Below, piece after piece: positions 17,682 through 26,255 of a stretch of DNA of 64,000 nt (position 1 is its first letter; every line of letters begins with the position of its first letter). The stretch comes from Ilumatobacter sp. Lineage in GTDB: Bacteria; Actinomycetota; Acidimicrobiia; Acidimicrobiales; Ilumatobacteraceae. Location of the stretch: NCBI RefSeq assembly GCF_030065885.1, contig NZ_JASJCS010000006.1, positions 16,469-80,468 on the forward strand. The letters are read 5' to 3'. Below the pieces are notes generated by a model, which was not told the origin of the DNA, ran no database searches, and was given only the letters and a program-made list of their open reading frames with translations. A program made the position numbers and the translations under genes.

Positions 17682-18467
17682 ATGGCGACGGCATCGGTCA
17701 ACGGCATCGACATCCGCTTCGAGGACTCGGGCGGTGACGGGCCGGCGGTCCTGTTCAGCCACGGCTTCTTGATGGACCACACGATGTTCGACCCGCAGGT
17801 CGAGCACCTGGCGGGCGACTACCGCTGCATCCGATGGGACGAGCGCGGGTTCGGCGGCACCAGGGCGAGCGGCGAGTTCACGTATTGGGACTCGGCCGAC
17901 GACGCCGTCGGTGTGCTCGACCACCTCGGCGTCGACCAGGCGGTGTTCGTCGGCATGTCCCAGGGTGGCTTCCTCTCGCTGCGCGCCGCGCTGGCGCACC
18001 CCGATCGGGTGCGCGCCGTCGTCCTCATCGACTCGGCTGCCGACGTCGACGACGCCGAGACGCTCGCCGGCTACCAGGGCATGCTGCACGTGTTCGGGCA
18101 CGGCACGGACGACGAACGGAACGAGGTCTTCCAGATGGTCGCCGGGCTGATCCTCGCCGACGAGGCGCTCGACGCCGAGTGGATCCCGAAGTGGCGGCAG
18201 ATCGAGCCCGAGCAGCTGACGCTGGCGGGTGGCGCGCTGCTCGGCCGCGACGACATCAGCGGCCGCATCGGCGAGATCGGCTGCCCGATCCTCACGATCC
18301 ACGGCACCGCGGACCAGGCGATCGCGATGGACCGCGCCGAGGCGCTGGCCGCCGCAGCCCAGGATCACCGCGGGATCGTCCAGATCGAGGGCGCCGCCCA
18401 CGCCCCGAACCTGACGCACCCCGACCAGGTCAACCCACCGCTCGCCGAGTTCCTCGCCTCCCTCTGA
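17682..18467 (+). CDS. Alpha/beta hydrolase
   Basis: 261 aa. Classical alpha/beta hydrolase: oxyanion strand LFSHGFLMDHTMF, nucleophile elbow GMSQGGF (Ser), acid-containing ILTIHGTADQAI and catalytic His in IEGAAHAPNL. Length and motifs match the broad family of esterases, C-C hydrolases and haloperoxidase-like enzymes; the substrate cannot be named. The start at ATG 17682 is directly before the first beta strand (ASVNGIDIRFEDSG). Confidence 0.85.
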   Translation: MATASVNGIDIRFEDSGGDGPAVLFSHGFLMDHTMFDPQVEHLAGDYRCIRWDERGFGGTRASGEFTYWDSADDAVGVLDHLGVDQAVFVGMSQGGFLSLRAALAHPDRVRAVVLIDSAADVDDAETLAGYQGMLHVFGHGTDDERNEVFQMVAGLILADEALDAEWIPKWRQIEPEQLTLAGGALLGRDDISGRIGEIGCPILTIHGTADQAIAMDRAEALAAAAQDHRGIVQIEGAAHAPNLTHPDQVNPPLAEFLASL

Positions 18468-18490
18468 CCAGAGAACACGCCGGTTCCGGA

Positions 18491-18505
18491 ATGTGCCTGG
18501 CACAT
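18491..18505. repeat. Perfect palindrome ATGTGCC-T-GGCACAT
   Basis: Seven-base perfect arms around one T, in the 70-bp gap between the hydrolase stop and the enoyl-CoA hydratase start. Related to the GTGTCTGACACC palindromes elsewhere in the window. Confidence 0.45.
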
Positions 18506-18537
18506 CTTGTCACCGGGGGGCGCGCGAGACTGCCGCG

Positions 18538-19371
18538 ATGAGCGACACGTGGGAGCACATCCGCTACGAGGAGCCGGCCGAGCGGGTGGCACGGGTCGTC
18601 CTGGCGCGATCCGAGATGGCGAACGCACAGGACTACACGATGCTCGCCGAGCTCAACGAGGCCTTCGACCGCGCGGCCCGTGACGACGACGTGCGGGTGA
18701 TCGTCCTCGCCGCCGACGGCGACCACTTCTCGTCCGGCCACGACCTGCGCGCCGGTACCGACATGTCCGACATCGAGGCGATCGGCACGTGGTGCTGCTT
18801 CGGCGCCGAGGGCGCCGAGGGGTACATGGCGACCGAGGCCGAGATGTACGTCGGGCTCTGCTGGCGGTGGCGCAACATCCCGAAGCCGACGATCGCCCAG
18901 GTGCAGGGCAAGGTGATCGCCGGCGGGCTGATGCTGGTCTGGCCGATGGATCTGGTCGTCTGCTCGGAGGAGGCGACGTTCTCCGACCCGGTCGTCGCGT
19001 TCGGCATGAACGGGCACGAGTACTTCACGCATGCGTTCGAGGCCGGCGCCCGGCTCGCCAAGGAGATGTTGTTCACCGGCCGTGCGATCACCAGTCGTGA
19101 AGCGCTCCGACATGGGATGGTGAACGAGGTCGTGCCGCGCAACGAACTCGAGTCGCGAACGTTGGCGCTCGCCGAGCACATCGCCAGGCGCCCGCCGATC
19201 GGACTGACGCTCGCCAAGCAGAGCGTCAACAACACGCTCGACGCGATGGGGATGTACACCGCCATCCAGTCGGCGTTCGGCCTCCACCACGTCGGCCACA
19301 ACCACAACCAGCGCCTGTTCGGCGCGCTCGTCGACCCGAGCGGCCTCCAGGTGGTCCGCGAGGAGGCATAG
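18538..19371 (+). CDS. Enoyl-CoA hydratase/isomerase (crotonase) family protein
   Basis: 277 aa. Crotonase fold with the CoA-binding/oxyanion elements 'VIVLAADGDHFSSGHDLRAG' and 'QVQGKVIAGGLMLVWPMDLV', then FTGRAITSREALRHGMVNEV. The usual first catalytic Glu of hydratases is not obvious at the second oxyanion region (SEEATFSDPVVAFGM), so the reaction (hydration, isomerisation, dehalogenation) stays open. Probably fatty-acid or aromatic acyl-CoA metabolism. Followed after 3 bp by the VOC fusion gene, so the two are likely co-transcribed. Confidence 0.85.
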   Translation: MSDTWEHIRYEEPAERVARVVLARSEMANAQDYTMLAELNEAFDRAARDDDVRVIVLAADGDHFSSGHDLRAGTDMSDIEAIGTWCCFGAEGAEGYMATEAEMYVGLCWRWRNIPKPTIAQVQGKVIAGGLMLVWPMDLVVCSEEATFSDPVVAFGMNGHEYFTHAFEAGARLAKEMLFTGRAITSREALRHGMVNEVVPRNELESRTLALAEHIARRPPIGLTLAKQSVNNTLDAMGMYTAIQSAFGLHHVGHNHNQRLFGALVDPSGLQVVREEA

Positions 19372-19374
19372 CGC

Positions 19375-20076
19375 GTGTCGGACGAGCTGGTCATCCCCGA
19401 CGGCTGGATCGACGTCCGCCAGGATCCGGACGGACGAACCGGGCTGGAGGCCGAGCTCGCCCGTGAGGTGGCGCGCGACCACCAGCTGTACGGCGTGACG
19501 GCCCGTGCGATCGCGTCCTGCGACCACTGCGACGACGTGCTCTTCGAGCTGCCGGGCGGTCGCTACGCGATCGTCTACCTCACGTACCCGAGACGGGCAC
19601 CCGATCGGCCGCCCTGGCCGGTCGCGACGATGGTCGATCCGGAAGAGATCCACGATCGTCTCGAGACCCACCTCCGAGACGAGCAACCCGACACGTCGGA
19701 CTCCCACGAACTCGCGCCACGCCTCGTCGTCTCGGCGGGCGACGACGCGCTCGACTTCTACGCGCGGGCCTTCGACACCGAGGCGACCGACCGGATGTAC
19801 GTCGGCGGCCGGCTCGTGAACGCTCACGTCCTGATCGGCGGGACGCTGGTCGGCGTCACCGAGGCGGACGGGTCGAGCCGCTCGCCGACCGCCATCGGCG
19901 GCACACCGGTGCTGCTCAGCCTCACGGTTCCCGACGTCGACGCTGCGGCCCGCAGGTTCGTGGAGGCCGGCGGCGAGGTCGTGATCCCGTTGGACGACCG
20001 CGACTACTGCCGCCGCGACGGCCGGTTCCGGGACCCGTTCGGCCATCTCTGGATCCTCGGTCAGCCAGTGGATTGA
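19375..20076 (+). CDS. Two-domain protein: uncharacterised N-terminal domain + glyoxalase/VOC (PhnB-like) domain
   Basis: 233 aa, GTG start 3 bp after the crotonase gene. Residues 1-100 form a small domain also known as a stand-alone protein in other bacteria (EVARDHQLYGVTARAIA, DDVLFELPGGRYAIVYLTY). Residues about 115-233 are a VOC domain of the PhnB type (LVVSAGDDALDFYARAFDTE, LLSLTVPDVDAAARRFVEAG, DPFGHLWILG). VOC enzymes bind metals or substrates between paired beta-alpha-beta modules. The fusion is unusual; function unknown. Confidence 0.72.
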   Translation: MSDELVIPDGWIDVRQDPDGRTGLEAELAREVARDHQLYGVTARAIASCDHCDDVLFELPGGRYAIVYLTYPRRAPDRPPWPVATMVDPEEIHDRLETHLRDEQPDTSDSHELAPRLVVSAGDDALDFYARAFDTEATDRMYVGGRLVNAHVLIGGTLVGVTEADGSSRSPTAIGGTPVLLSLTVPDVDAAARRFVEAGGEVVIPLDDRDYCRRDGRFRDPFGHLWILGQPVD

Positions 20077-20129
20077 GTCGCCGGCCGGCCCGTCGATCCC
20101 CGGGGCCGACCACATGCCATTCTGCCGGT

Positions 20130-20513
20130 ATGCGAGTCCACGCCGCCTCCGCCAGCCCGCTGGAACCCGAGATCGGGTTCTCACGCGCCGTTCGCGTCGG
20201 ATCGACGGCGAGCGTCGCCGGCACGGCGCCGATCGGCGACGACGGGACCACGGTCGGCGTCGGCGACGTCGCCGAGCAGACGCGTCGATGCTTCGACGTC
20301 GCACTGCAGGCGCTCGCCGACGTCGGCGGTGCTACGACCGACGTGATCAGGACGCGGATCATGCTGACCGACATCACCACCTGGCGTGAGGCCGCTGCCG
20401 TGCACGGCGAGCTGTTCGGCGACGTCCGCCCGGCGTGCACGTTCGTCGAGGTGAGCCGCTTCATCGATCCGGACTGGCTGGTCGAGATCGAGGTCGACGC
20501 AGTGGTCGACTGA
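20130..20513 (+). CDS. RidA/YjgF family protein
   Basis: 127 aa, standard family length. It carries the RidA pattern: SRAVRVGSTASVAGTAPIG, the helix 'EQTRRCFDVALQALADVGG', 'VIRTRIMLTDI' with the conserved Arg that binds carboxylate in imine deaminases, and the C-terminal 'PACTFVEVSRFIDPDWLVEI' with a substrate Glu region. Likely hydrolyses reactive enamine/imine intermediates or has a related role. Confidence 0.85.
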   Translation: MRVHAASASPLEPEIGFSRAVRVGSTASVAGTAPIGDDGTTVGVGDVAEQTRRCFDVALQALADVGGATTDVIRTRIMLTDITTWREAAAVHGELFGDVRPACTFVEVSRFIDPDWLVEIEVDAVVD

Positions 20514-20588
20514 GGAGGCCGACTTCCGGCAATCTCGTGGTCAGGAGCGCGGCTGTAGCGCGAGCTCGCCGCCTGACGCCCGCGGCGG

Positions 20589-20669
20589 TCAGCTGTCGGC
20601 GCGGTCCGAGTGGCGCAGCATGAACACCACGACGAGGGCGAGGCCGACGGTGAGTGCGACGGCGGTCAT
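20589..20669 (-). CDS. 26-aa single-pass membrane microprotein
   Basis: ATG at 20669 preceded by GGGAGGAG with a 6-base spacer, one of the best ribosome sites in the window. The peptide is a single hydrophobic helix (MTAVALTVGLALVVVFML) with a charged tail (RHSDRADS), the form of small inner-membrane subunits or regulators. It stands 88 bp downstream of the minus-strand lipoprotein gene (ends 20757) and may share its transcript. No family recognised. Confidence 0.55.
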   Translation of the reverse strand: MTAVALTVGLALVVVFMLRHSDRADS

Positions 20670-20756
20670 CGTTCACTCCTCCCGAGTGGCTACCTCCAGC
20701 GAACCGCCGGCGCGGCGTGGATGCCAGGGTCGCATGGCCCTGCCAGCAGCACGAAC

Positions 20757-21284
20757 TCACAGACCGGCGAGCACCGCTTCCGCGAGGGCAGCGAGCTCGG
20801 GGAGCGGGTCGTCGCTGGGTGCGGCGAGGGCCTCGGCGACCTGCAGGAGTCGCCCGTCGGCGAGCGGGATCCAGAGTGCCGGAGAGTCGGTCTGCCAGAC
20901 CGCCCCGGGCCGGATGGAGACATCGACGTACTGCGGGCCACCACTGATCTGGTCGAATCCGGTGCGGTCGGCGTGCACGGCGACGATGAGGACCGGGGCA
21001 CCGTCGACCTCGGCAGCGCACGCCTCGACGTCGAAGCCGTCCCACCCGGGCGGCGGCCCGATGTTGCGCGGATTCGAGGCCGGGTAGTCGGCCAGCGCTG
21101 CGGCGGGCACGAGCGCACAGACGTCGTCCGGCACCGGCGCCCCGCTCGAGATCTCGCCGGCATCAGGTGCGTCGCCCGACTCCGCGGCGGCCGGCGGGTC
21201 GGTCGCTGTGACGCCCGGGTCGTCGCCACCGCCGCACGCGCCCAAGCACGAAGCGACGGCAACGAGGAACAGGCGCGTCCGCAT
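20757..21284 (-). CDS. Lipoprotein, hypothetical
   Basis: 175 aa. The signal peptide ends in a lipobox (ASCLGAC|GG), followed by a short low-complexity Ala/Asp/Pro linker and a globular domain with PDDVCALVPAAALADY, a DUF3558-like opening ('C.L....L') found in mycobacterial and other actinobacterial lipoproteins. Two further Cys pair candidates (CALV and EACAAEV). Extracytoplasmic; function unknown. The start was placed at the ATG directly before the signal peptide; longer frames upstream are antisense to the neighbouring YgjV-like gene. Confidence 0.7.
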   Translation of the reverse strand: MRTRLFLVAVASCLGACGGGDDPGVTATDPPAAAESGDAPDAGEISSGAPVPDDVCALVPAAALADYPASNPRNIGPPPGWDGFDVEACAAEVDGAPVLIVAVHADRTGFDQISGGPQYVDVSIRPGAVWQTDSPALWIPLADGRLLQVAEALAAPSDDPLPELAALAEAVLAGL

Positions 21285-21402
21285 CCGACCACCCTCGCAC
21301 GTTCGGACGCACCTCGCAGACGACGTCCGCCGTCGCGAACCGTTTCGACCGTCGGCGACGTACTCACATCCGAGACCGAACGCACGACACGGAGACACCG
21401 CC

Positions 21403-21653
21403 ATGCCCCCGCCACCGAGACACTCGGCTACGCCGCCTCGATCATCGTCCTGATCTCGCTGCTGATGGACTCCGCCGTCCGGCTCCGCTGGATCAACCTC
21501 GCAGGCGCTCTGACCTTCACGCTCTACGGCGTGCTGATCGGCGTCGCCCCGGTGGCCGCGGTCAACGCCGCGATCGCCGCGATCGACGTCTGGCACCTGC
21601 GACGGCTCACGGTGACGCCGGCACGAGCCGGAAGACACCGTCGCGGAGGCTGA
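21403..21653 (+). pseudogene. YgjV-like small membrane protein, apparently frameshifted at its start
   Basis: The frame ending at 21653 encodes a helix-rich protein (LGYAASIIVLISLLMDSAVR, then LRWINLAGALTFTLYGVLIG, then VAAVNAAIAAIDVWHLRRL) resembling the YgjV family of inner-membrane proteins. No ATG, GTG or TTG begins this frame near the expected N-terminus. Instead an ATG at 21403 with GGAGA upstream opens a different frame at a run of five C (21406-21410); one extra C there would join ATG to the protein (M-P-P-A-T-E-T-L-G-Y). Either the gene is broken, or the reading has a one-base error in the C run, or an unusual start is used. The tail overlaps the sugar dehydrogenase gene (convergent) by 47 bp. 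Confidence 0.5.
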
Positions 21654-22953
21654 GGACGTACAGCTCGCCGTCGGGATCCTCCGCCCAGCCGACCATGGTG
21701 TTCACGCGGTCGACGGCGAGCCGGCTGACCCCCTCCGTGCCGATCGCCCACACCGGGCCGGTCAGATCACCGAACAGGTACGCGCCGCGCAGCTCCGGGA
21801 TCGCATCGCCGCGGTAGACATGGCCGCCCATCACGGCCGTGCCCTCCGAGCGACCGTACGCGTACACCGGCGCGATGACGCCGTCCGGCGCACCCGAGCG
21901 GCGCCGGTCGTTGCCCTCGTAGAACGGCCAGCCGAAGTTGCCGCCCCACTGGTCGGGCCGCATCCGGGACACCTCCTCGAACGAGTTGTTGCCGACGTCG
22001 CCGATCCAGATGTCGCCGGTGTCGTCGTCGATCGAGAACGTCCACGGGTTGCGGAAACCGCGGGCCAGGACCTCCGGGCGATCGTTCACGCCGTCGGCGT
22101 GTGGGTTGTCCGGTGGGATGTCGTACCCGTCCCCGTCGAGGCGGGGCGTGACACGCAGGATGGTGCCGAGCAGCAACGTCGTGTCCTCGACGTCGCGCCC
22201 GCTGCTGGCGCCGCCGTCGCCGGAGGCGACGTAGAGGTTGCCGGCGGCGTCGAACAGCAGCCGGCCACCGTTGTGGCCGAGGCCGGGCTGGTCGATGAAC
22301 AGCACCTCGCGACGCGACTCGGGCACCGCGACACCGTCGACCAGCTCGAACGACACGACTCGGGTGTCGTGGTCGATGTCGGTGTAGTTGACGAACATCC
22401 GGCCGTCGCGGGGATCGAACGCCACACCGAGCACGCCGCGCTCCGAGCCGGGCAGCGCCTCGAACGTCTCCGCCGTGAGGTCGAGCACGAGCTCGGTCGC
22501 GTCCGGCGTCACCCGCAGGATCGGACCGGCCTGGGTGCTGACGTACATCGCGTCGTCCCCGTCCTTCCACGTGACCCCGGTCGGCTTGTCGACCTCGGCG
22601 ACGAGCTCGAGCGCGAGCGGCGTACCGGAGAATTGCTCGTTCGGCGGCAGCGGATCGGGCGGCAGCGTGGTCGTGGTCGTGGTCGTGGACGTCGTCGTCG
22701 ACGTGGAGCTGGGTGCGGTCGACGATGTCGACGCCCCACTCCCCTCGCTGGCCTGCTCGACGGGTTCCGATGTCGTCGGTGCGACCGTCGCGGGTGGCGG
22801 TGTCGTCGCCGTGGCCTCGGGCGCCGGTTCGAGATTGACCGGTGCAGGGGTCGTCACCGGAGCGTTCGAGGTGGGGGTGTTGCTCGCGCAGGCGCCGGCG
22901 ACCATCACCAGGACCGAGACGCAGACGACCGACCTCCTCACGTCCACGAGCAT
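21607..22953 (-). CDS. PQQ-dependent glucose/sorbosone dehydrogenase-like lipoprotein
   Basis: 448 aa. The signal has a lipobox (VMVAGAC|AS), then an 80-residue Thr/Ser/Pro linker (SSTSTTTSTTTTTTTLPP) as spacer from the membrane, and a GSDH beta-propeller: GVTWKDGDDAMYVSTQAGPI, 'GHNGGRLLFDAAGNLYVASG', 'ARGFRNPWTFSID', 'IWIGDVGNNSFEEV' and 'GNFGWPFYEGN'. The family oxidises sugars or other aldoses using PQQ outside the cell membrane; eukaryotic-like HHIP relatives share the fold without activity, so catalysis is not certain. The start could also be one of the GTG codons 6-12 bases further in. Confidence 0.85.
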   Translation of the reverse strand: MLVDVRRSVVCVSVLVMVAGACASNTPTSNAPVTTPAPVNLEPAPEATATTPPPATVAPTTSEPVEQASEGSGASTSSTAPSSTSTTTSTTTTTTTLPPDPLPPNEQFSGTPLALELVAEVDKPTGVTWKDGDDAMYVSTQAGPILRVTPDATELVLDLTAETFEALPGSERGVLGVAFDPRDGRMFVNYTDIDHDTRVVSFELVDGVAVPESRREVLFIDQPGLGHNGGRLLFDAAGNLYVASGDGGASSGRDVEDTTLLLGTILRVTPRLDGDGYDIPPDNPHADGVNDRPEVLARGFRNPWTFSIDDDTGDIWIGDVGNNSFEEVSRMRPDQWGGNFGWPFYEGNDRRRSGAPDGVIAPVYAYGRSEGTAVMGGHVYRGDAIPELRGAYLFGDLTGPVWAIGTEGVSRLAVDRVNTMVGWAEDPDGELYVLSLRDGVFRLVPASP

Positions 22954-23002
22954 CGCAGGTCGGCAGCTCCCACACCGCCGGCAGACACGATCAGGCTGCG
23001 TA

Positions 23003-23500
23003 TCACGGCCGGGGAGCGGGTGGTCGTGGCGTCTCGCGCTGCGACCTCCGACCCGTCGCCAGCTTCACCGACTGGGCGACGAAGCCGATCGCCGTGCCGA
23101 CCATCGCGATGATCAGCACGGTCCGGACGAGCCACGACCAGTCGACGTCGTACTCGGTGAAGTCGAACGGGTAGACCTGCCAGACACGCACCGCGACGAC
23201 GAAGCCGATCAGCGCCGTCGCCATCTCACCGAGGTGCTTGACCGGCCACTGGTCGTTCCAGACGTACACGACGTTGGCGACGATGCTGACCACGAACGAG
23301 AACGTGAGGATGGGGAGCAGCTCCTCGTAGTCCGACGTCAGGAAGCCCGGCCACTCCCAGTCGAGGAGCTGGTGGGCGATCCAGAGCATGACGCCGTTGA
23401 TCGCCGCCGCCAGGGCGTACCCGAACCGCTTGGCGTTGCGGGTCACGCCGGCCGCGATGCGATCCTGGATGATGTCCTCGTGGGACCGCGCCGTCGACAT
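23003..23500 (-). CDS. Four-helix integral membrane protein, uncharacterised
   Basis: 165 aa; ATG at 23500 with GGAGG 8 bases upstream. Four predicted membrane helices (GYALAAAINGVMLWIAHQLL, LPILTFSFVVSIVANVVYVW, MATALIGFVVAVRVWQVYPF, LVRTVLIIAMVGTAIGFVAQ) separated by acidic and aromatic loops, with a cytoplasmic basic C-terminus. No family recognised. It lies between the sugar dehydrogenase and MarR genes on the same strand, each separately spaced. Confidence 0.7.
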   Translation of the reverse strand: MSTARSHEDIIQDRIAAGVTRNAKRFGYALAAAINGVMLWIAHQLLDWEWPGFLTSDYEELLPILTFSFVVSIVANVVYVWNDQWPVKHLGEMATALIGFVVAVRVWQVYPFDFTEYDVDWSWLVRTVLIIAMVGTAIGFVAQSVKLATGRRSQRETPRPPAPRP

Positions 23501-23578
23501 GGTGCACCTCCGACTGCCAGGTCCAGCCATGCCACAGCGCCCCGGCGTCCGCCAGGGGCAGAGGTCAGTTCCGGACGC

Positions 23579-24094
23579 TCATCCGGGCGCTCGGTGGAAG
23601 TCGCCGTATTCGTACCGGAGCGCATCGAGCCCGCCGACGACGCGCGCGGTCGCCTCGGCGTCGATCGGCAGGTCGGCGAAGACCTCGCGATTGAGCAGCT
23701 CGGTGCACCGCTCGACCAGCTGGCGGCCGCGCTCCGTGATCTGGGCCAGCACGCTGCGACCGTCGTCGGGGTTGGTGCGCCGCTCGACGAGGCCGGCCTC
23801 TTCGAGCCGCTGCACCGCGTTCGTCACGCTCGCCGGGTGGACCTGCAGGCGCTCACCGACCTTGCCGACCGGGAGCACACCCTGGCGGGTGAAGGCCAGC
23901 AGGCGCAGCACTTCGAACCGTGCGAACGTCAGCCCGTGTGGCCGCAGCAGCGCCTCGACGCGGGCGAGGAACAGCTGCTGCACCCGCATCACCGACGTGA
24001 CGAGTGCCATCCCGTCGGCGGCGTCGGACCAGCCGGCGTCGATCCAGTTCCGGCGGGCGAGCTCGATCGGGTCGGGTCGCGGGAGCGTCTCCAC
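23579..24094 (-). CDS. MarR-family transcriptional regulator
   Basis: 171 aa from GTG. Winged helix with GLTFARFEVLRLLAFTRQGV, recognition helix region 'GERLQVHPASVTNAVQRLEE', and wing 'RRTNPDDGRSVLAQITERGR'. It is divergent from the acyl-CoA mutase gene with only 40 bp between the starts; that gap carries a TTTGACATCAAA palindrome typical of MarR sites. It likely represses the mutase genes and itself, released by an acyl-CoA or related ligand (inference). Confidence 0.88.
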   Translation of the reverse strand: METLPRPDPIELARRNWIDAGWSDAADGMALVTSVMRVQQLFLARVEALLRPHGLTFARFEVLRLLAFTRQGVLPVGKVGERLQVHPASVTNAVQRLEEAGLVERRTNPDDGRSVLAQITERGRQLVERCTELLNREVFADLPIDAEATARVVGGLDALRYEYGDFHRAPG

Positions 24095-24097
24095 GCC

Positions 24098-24127
24098 TTG
24101 CAGATTAGTTTGACATCAAAGTATTCT
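24098..24127 (+). promoter_or_regulatory. Candidate leaderless promoter with embedded MarR operator
   Basis: TTGCAG (24098-24103) and TATTCT (24122-24127) could act as -35 and -10 with an 18-base spacer, placing the transcript start at or next to the mutase ATG at 24135. The palindrome TTTGACATCAAA (24109-24120, arms TTTGA/TCAAA) fills the spacer, so a bound repressor would block both divergent genes. Confidence 0.45.
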
Positions 24128-24134
24128 GCCAGTC

Positions 24135-25778
24135 ATGCCGACGACACCCACGAACCGTGAGCTCTGGCAGCAGGCCTACGAGACATCCGTGCTGCGCGAC
24201 GTCGACCACCAGACCATGTCGGGCGTCCCGCTCGAGGCCGTGTATGGGCCCGACGACGGCGAGTTCCCGGGCCAGTACCCGTACACGCGTGGCCCGTATG
24301 CGTCGATGTACAGGTCGAAGTTGTGGACGATGCGGATGTTCGCCGGGTTCGGCACCGCCGACGACACGAATTGGCGCTTCAAGGAGATCATCAACGCCGG
24401 CGGCACCGGCCTCTCCACGGCGTTCGACATGCCGACACTGCTCGGCATCGATTCCGACGACCCGATGGCGCTCGGCGAGGTGGGGCGGTGCGGTGTCGCC
24501 GTCGACACGCTCGCCGACATGGAGGACCTCTACCGCGGCATCGACCTCGGCGAGATCACGACGTCGATGACGATCAACTCGCCGGCCGCGGTGATCTTCG
24601 CGATGTTCGTCGCCCAGGCCGAGCGCGCCGGCATCCCCAGGGCGAAGCTCGGCGGCACGCTCCAGAACGACATCCTGAAGGAGTACCAGGCACAGAAGGA
24701 GTTCGTGTTCCCGCCCCGGCAGTCGATGCGGCTCGTCCGTGACACGATCGACTTCACCGCGGCCGAGATGCCGCGCTGGCACTCGATCTCGATCTCGGGC
24801 TACCACATCCGCGAGGCCGGCTCGTCGGCGGTCGAGGAGCTCGCGTTCACCCTCGCCAACGGGTTCGCGTACGTCGAGCTCGCGCTGCAGGCCGGCCTGC
24901 CGGTCGACGCATTCGCGCCCCGGCTCAGCTTCTTCTTCAACGCTCACATCGACTTCTTCGAGGAGATCGCCAAGTACCGCGCCGCGCGACGGCTCTGGGC
25001 GCGCTGGATGAAGGAGCGGTACGGCGCCACCGACGAGAGGTCGATGCAGCTCCGTTTCCACTGCCAGACCGCGGGCGTGTCGCTGACCGCGCAGCAGCCC
25101 GAGGTCAACATCGTGCGCACGGCGATCGAGGCGCTCGCGGGCGTGCTCGGCGGCGCACAGTCGCTGCACACCAACTCGATGGACGAGGCGCTGGCGCTGC
25201 CGACCGAGAAGGCGGCGCGGATCGCGCTGCGCACCCAGCAGGTGATCGCCCACGAGACCAACGTGGCCCATGTCGCCGACCCGCTCGGCGGCTCGCACTT
25301 CGTCGAGGAGCTGACCGACGAGATGGAGCGGCAGGCCGAGGAGCTCTTCGAGCACCTCGACGAGATCGGCGAGGGTTCGATGCTCGAGGGGGTCATCAAG
25401 GGGATCGAGGAGAACTGGTTCCAGGGCAAGATCGCCGACTCGGCGTTCGAGCTCGAGCGGCAGCTCAACGCCGGCCGGCGGATCACGGTCGGCGTCAACG
25501 ACTTCACCGAGGGCAACGACGAGGACCAGATCGAGCTGCTCAAGATCACCACCGAGGACGAGGCGCGCCAGCGCAAGCGCCTCGACCAGGTCCGCCAGGA
25601 CCGCGACGCCGACGCCGTCGCGGCTGCGCTCGCCCGGATACGCGCCGACGCCGCCGATCCCGAGGTCAACCTGATGCCGGCGCTGATCGACGCCGTCTCG
25701 GTCTACGCCACGCTCGGCGAGATCATGCGCACGCTCGAGGCCGAGTTCGGCCGCCACGTCGAAGTCCCGATCATCTGA
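24135..25778 (+). CDS. icmA: Coenzyme B12-dependent acyl-CoA mutase large subunit, isobutyryl-CoA mutase type
   Basis: 547 aa: the TIM-barrel substrate domain of the methylmalonyl-CoA mutase family without the B12 domain, which is encoded by the next gene (2-bp gap). Family landmarks: [69 protein letters not shown] and [19 protein letters not shown]. At the two positions that bind the substrate carboxylate in methylmalonyl-CoA mutase (Tyr89 and Arg207 of Propionibacterium) this protein has Phe69 and Gln187, the pair known for isobutyryl-CoA mutase. Predicted reaction: isobutyryl-CoA to butyryl-CoA and back, in valine or butyrate metabolism. 2-Hydroxyisobutyryl-CoA mutase (Ile at the first position) is less likely. 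Confidence 0.85.
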   Translation: MPTTPTNRELWQQAYETSVLRDVDHQTMSGVPLEAVYGPDDGEFPGQYPYTRGPYASMYRSKLWTMRMFAGFGTADDTNWRFKEIINAGGTGLSTAFDMPTLLGIDSDDPMALGEVGRCGVAVDTLADMEDLYRGIDLGEITTSMTINSPAAVIFAMFVAQAERAGIPRAKLGGTLQNDILKEYQAQKEFVFPPRQSMRLVRDTIDFTAAEMPRWHSISISGYHIREAGSSAVEELAFTLANGFAYVELALQAGLPVDAFAPRLSFFFNAHIDFFEEIAKYRAARRLWARWMKERYGATDERSMQLRFHCQTAGVSLTAQQPEVNIVRTAIEALAGVLGGAQSLHTNSMDEALALPTEKAARIALRTQQVIAHETNVAHVADPLGGSHFVEELTDEMERQAEELFEHLDEIGEGSMLEGVIKGIEENWFQGKIADSAFELERQLNAGRRITVGVNDFTEGNDEDQIELLKITTEDEARQRKRLDQVRQDRDADAVAAALARIRADAADPEVNLMPALIDAVSVYATLGEIMRTLEAEFGRHVEVPII

Positions 25779-25779
25779 C

Positions 25780-26190
25780 ATGTCGGCCGAGCACGCTGCG
25801 AGGATTCTCATCGCGAAGGTGGGGCTGGACGGGCACGACCGCGGGATCAAGGTCGTGGCGCGGATGCTGCGCGATGCCGGGTACGAGGTGATCTACACCG
25901 GGCTGTTCCAGACGCCCGAGACCGTGGCGGCCGCAGCGGTCGACGAGGACGTCGACGCGATCGGGCTGTCCATGCTCTCCGGGGCCCACATGACGCTCGC
26001 ACCGCTGGTCGTCGACGAGGTCCGGAAGCGGGGTAGCGACATCCCCGTGATCCTGGGCGGCATCGTTCCCGACCACGATCTCGACGCCCTGCGCGACGCC
26101 GGGATCGCCGCCGTCCTCACGCCCGGCGCCACCGCCGAGCAGATCACGAACGAGGTCGCCGCCGTCCTCGCAGCCTCCGATCGCGCCTGA
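25780..26190 (+). CDS. icmB: Acyl-CoA mutase small subunit, cobalamin-binding domain
   Basis: 136 aa, a single B12-binding Rossmann-like domain and the same length as known IcmB. It has the base-off/His-on signature: [11 protein letters not shown] (DxHxxG, His as lower axial cobalt ligand), [12 protein letters not shown] (SxL) and [11 protein letters not shown] (GG). It forms the active heteromer with the large subunit and carries adenosylcobalamin. The ATG lies 2 bp after the large-subunit stop, so the pair is translationally coupled. Confidence 0.92.
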   Translation: MSAEHAARILIAKVGLDGHDRGIKVVARMLRDAGYEVIYTGLFQTPETVAAAAVDEDVDAIGLSMLSGAHMTLAPLVVDEVRKRGSDIPVILGGIVPDHDLDALRDAGIAAVLTPGATAEQITNEVAAVLAASDRA

Positions 26191-26255
26191 CCGCTGACCT
26201 TCGGCGTCGGTGTGCCGACCTTCGACCCTGGTCGGCCGGCTCGGAACATCGTTGG

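Noticed and set aside
22665..22700. GTGGTC hexanucleotide repeat
   Set aside because: It codes for the Thr-rich linker of the sugar dehydrogenase lipoprotein and needs no other explanation.
24135..25778. Methylmalonyl-CoA mutase
   Set aside because: Phe and Gln at the two carboxylate-binding positions and a detached B12 subunit fit isobutyryl-CoA mutase better.
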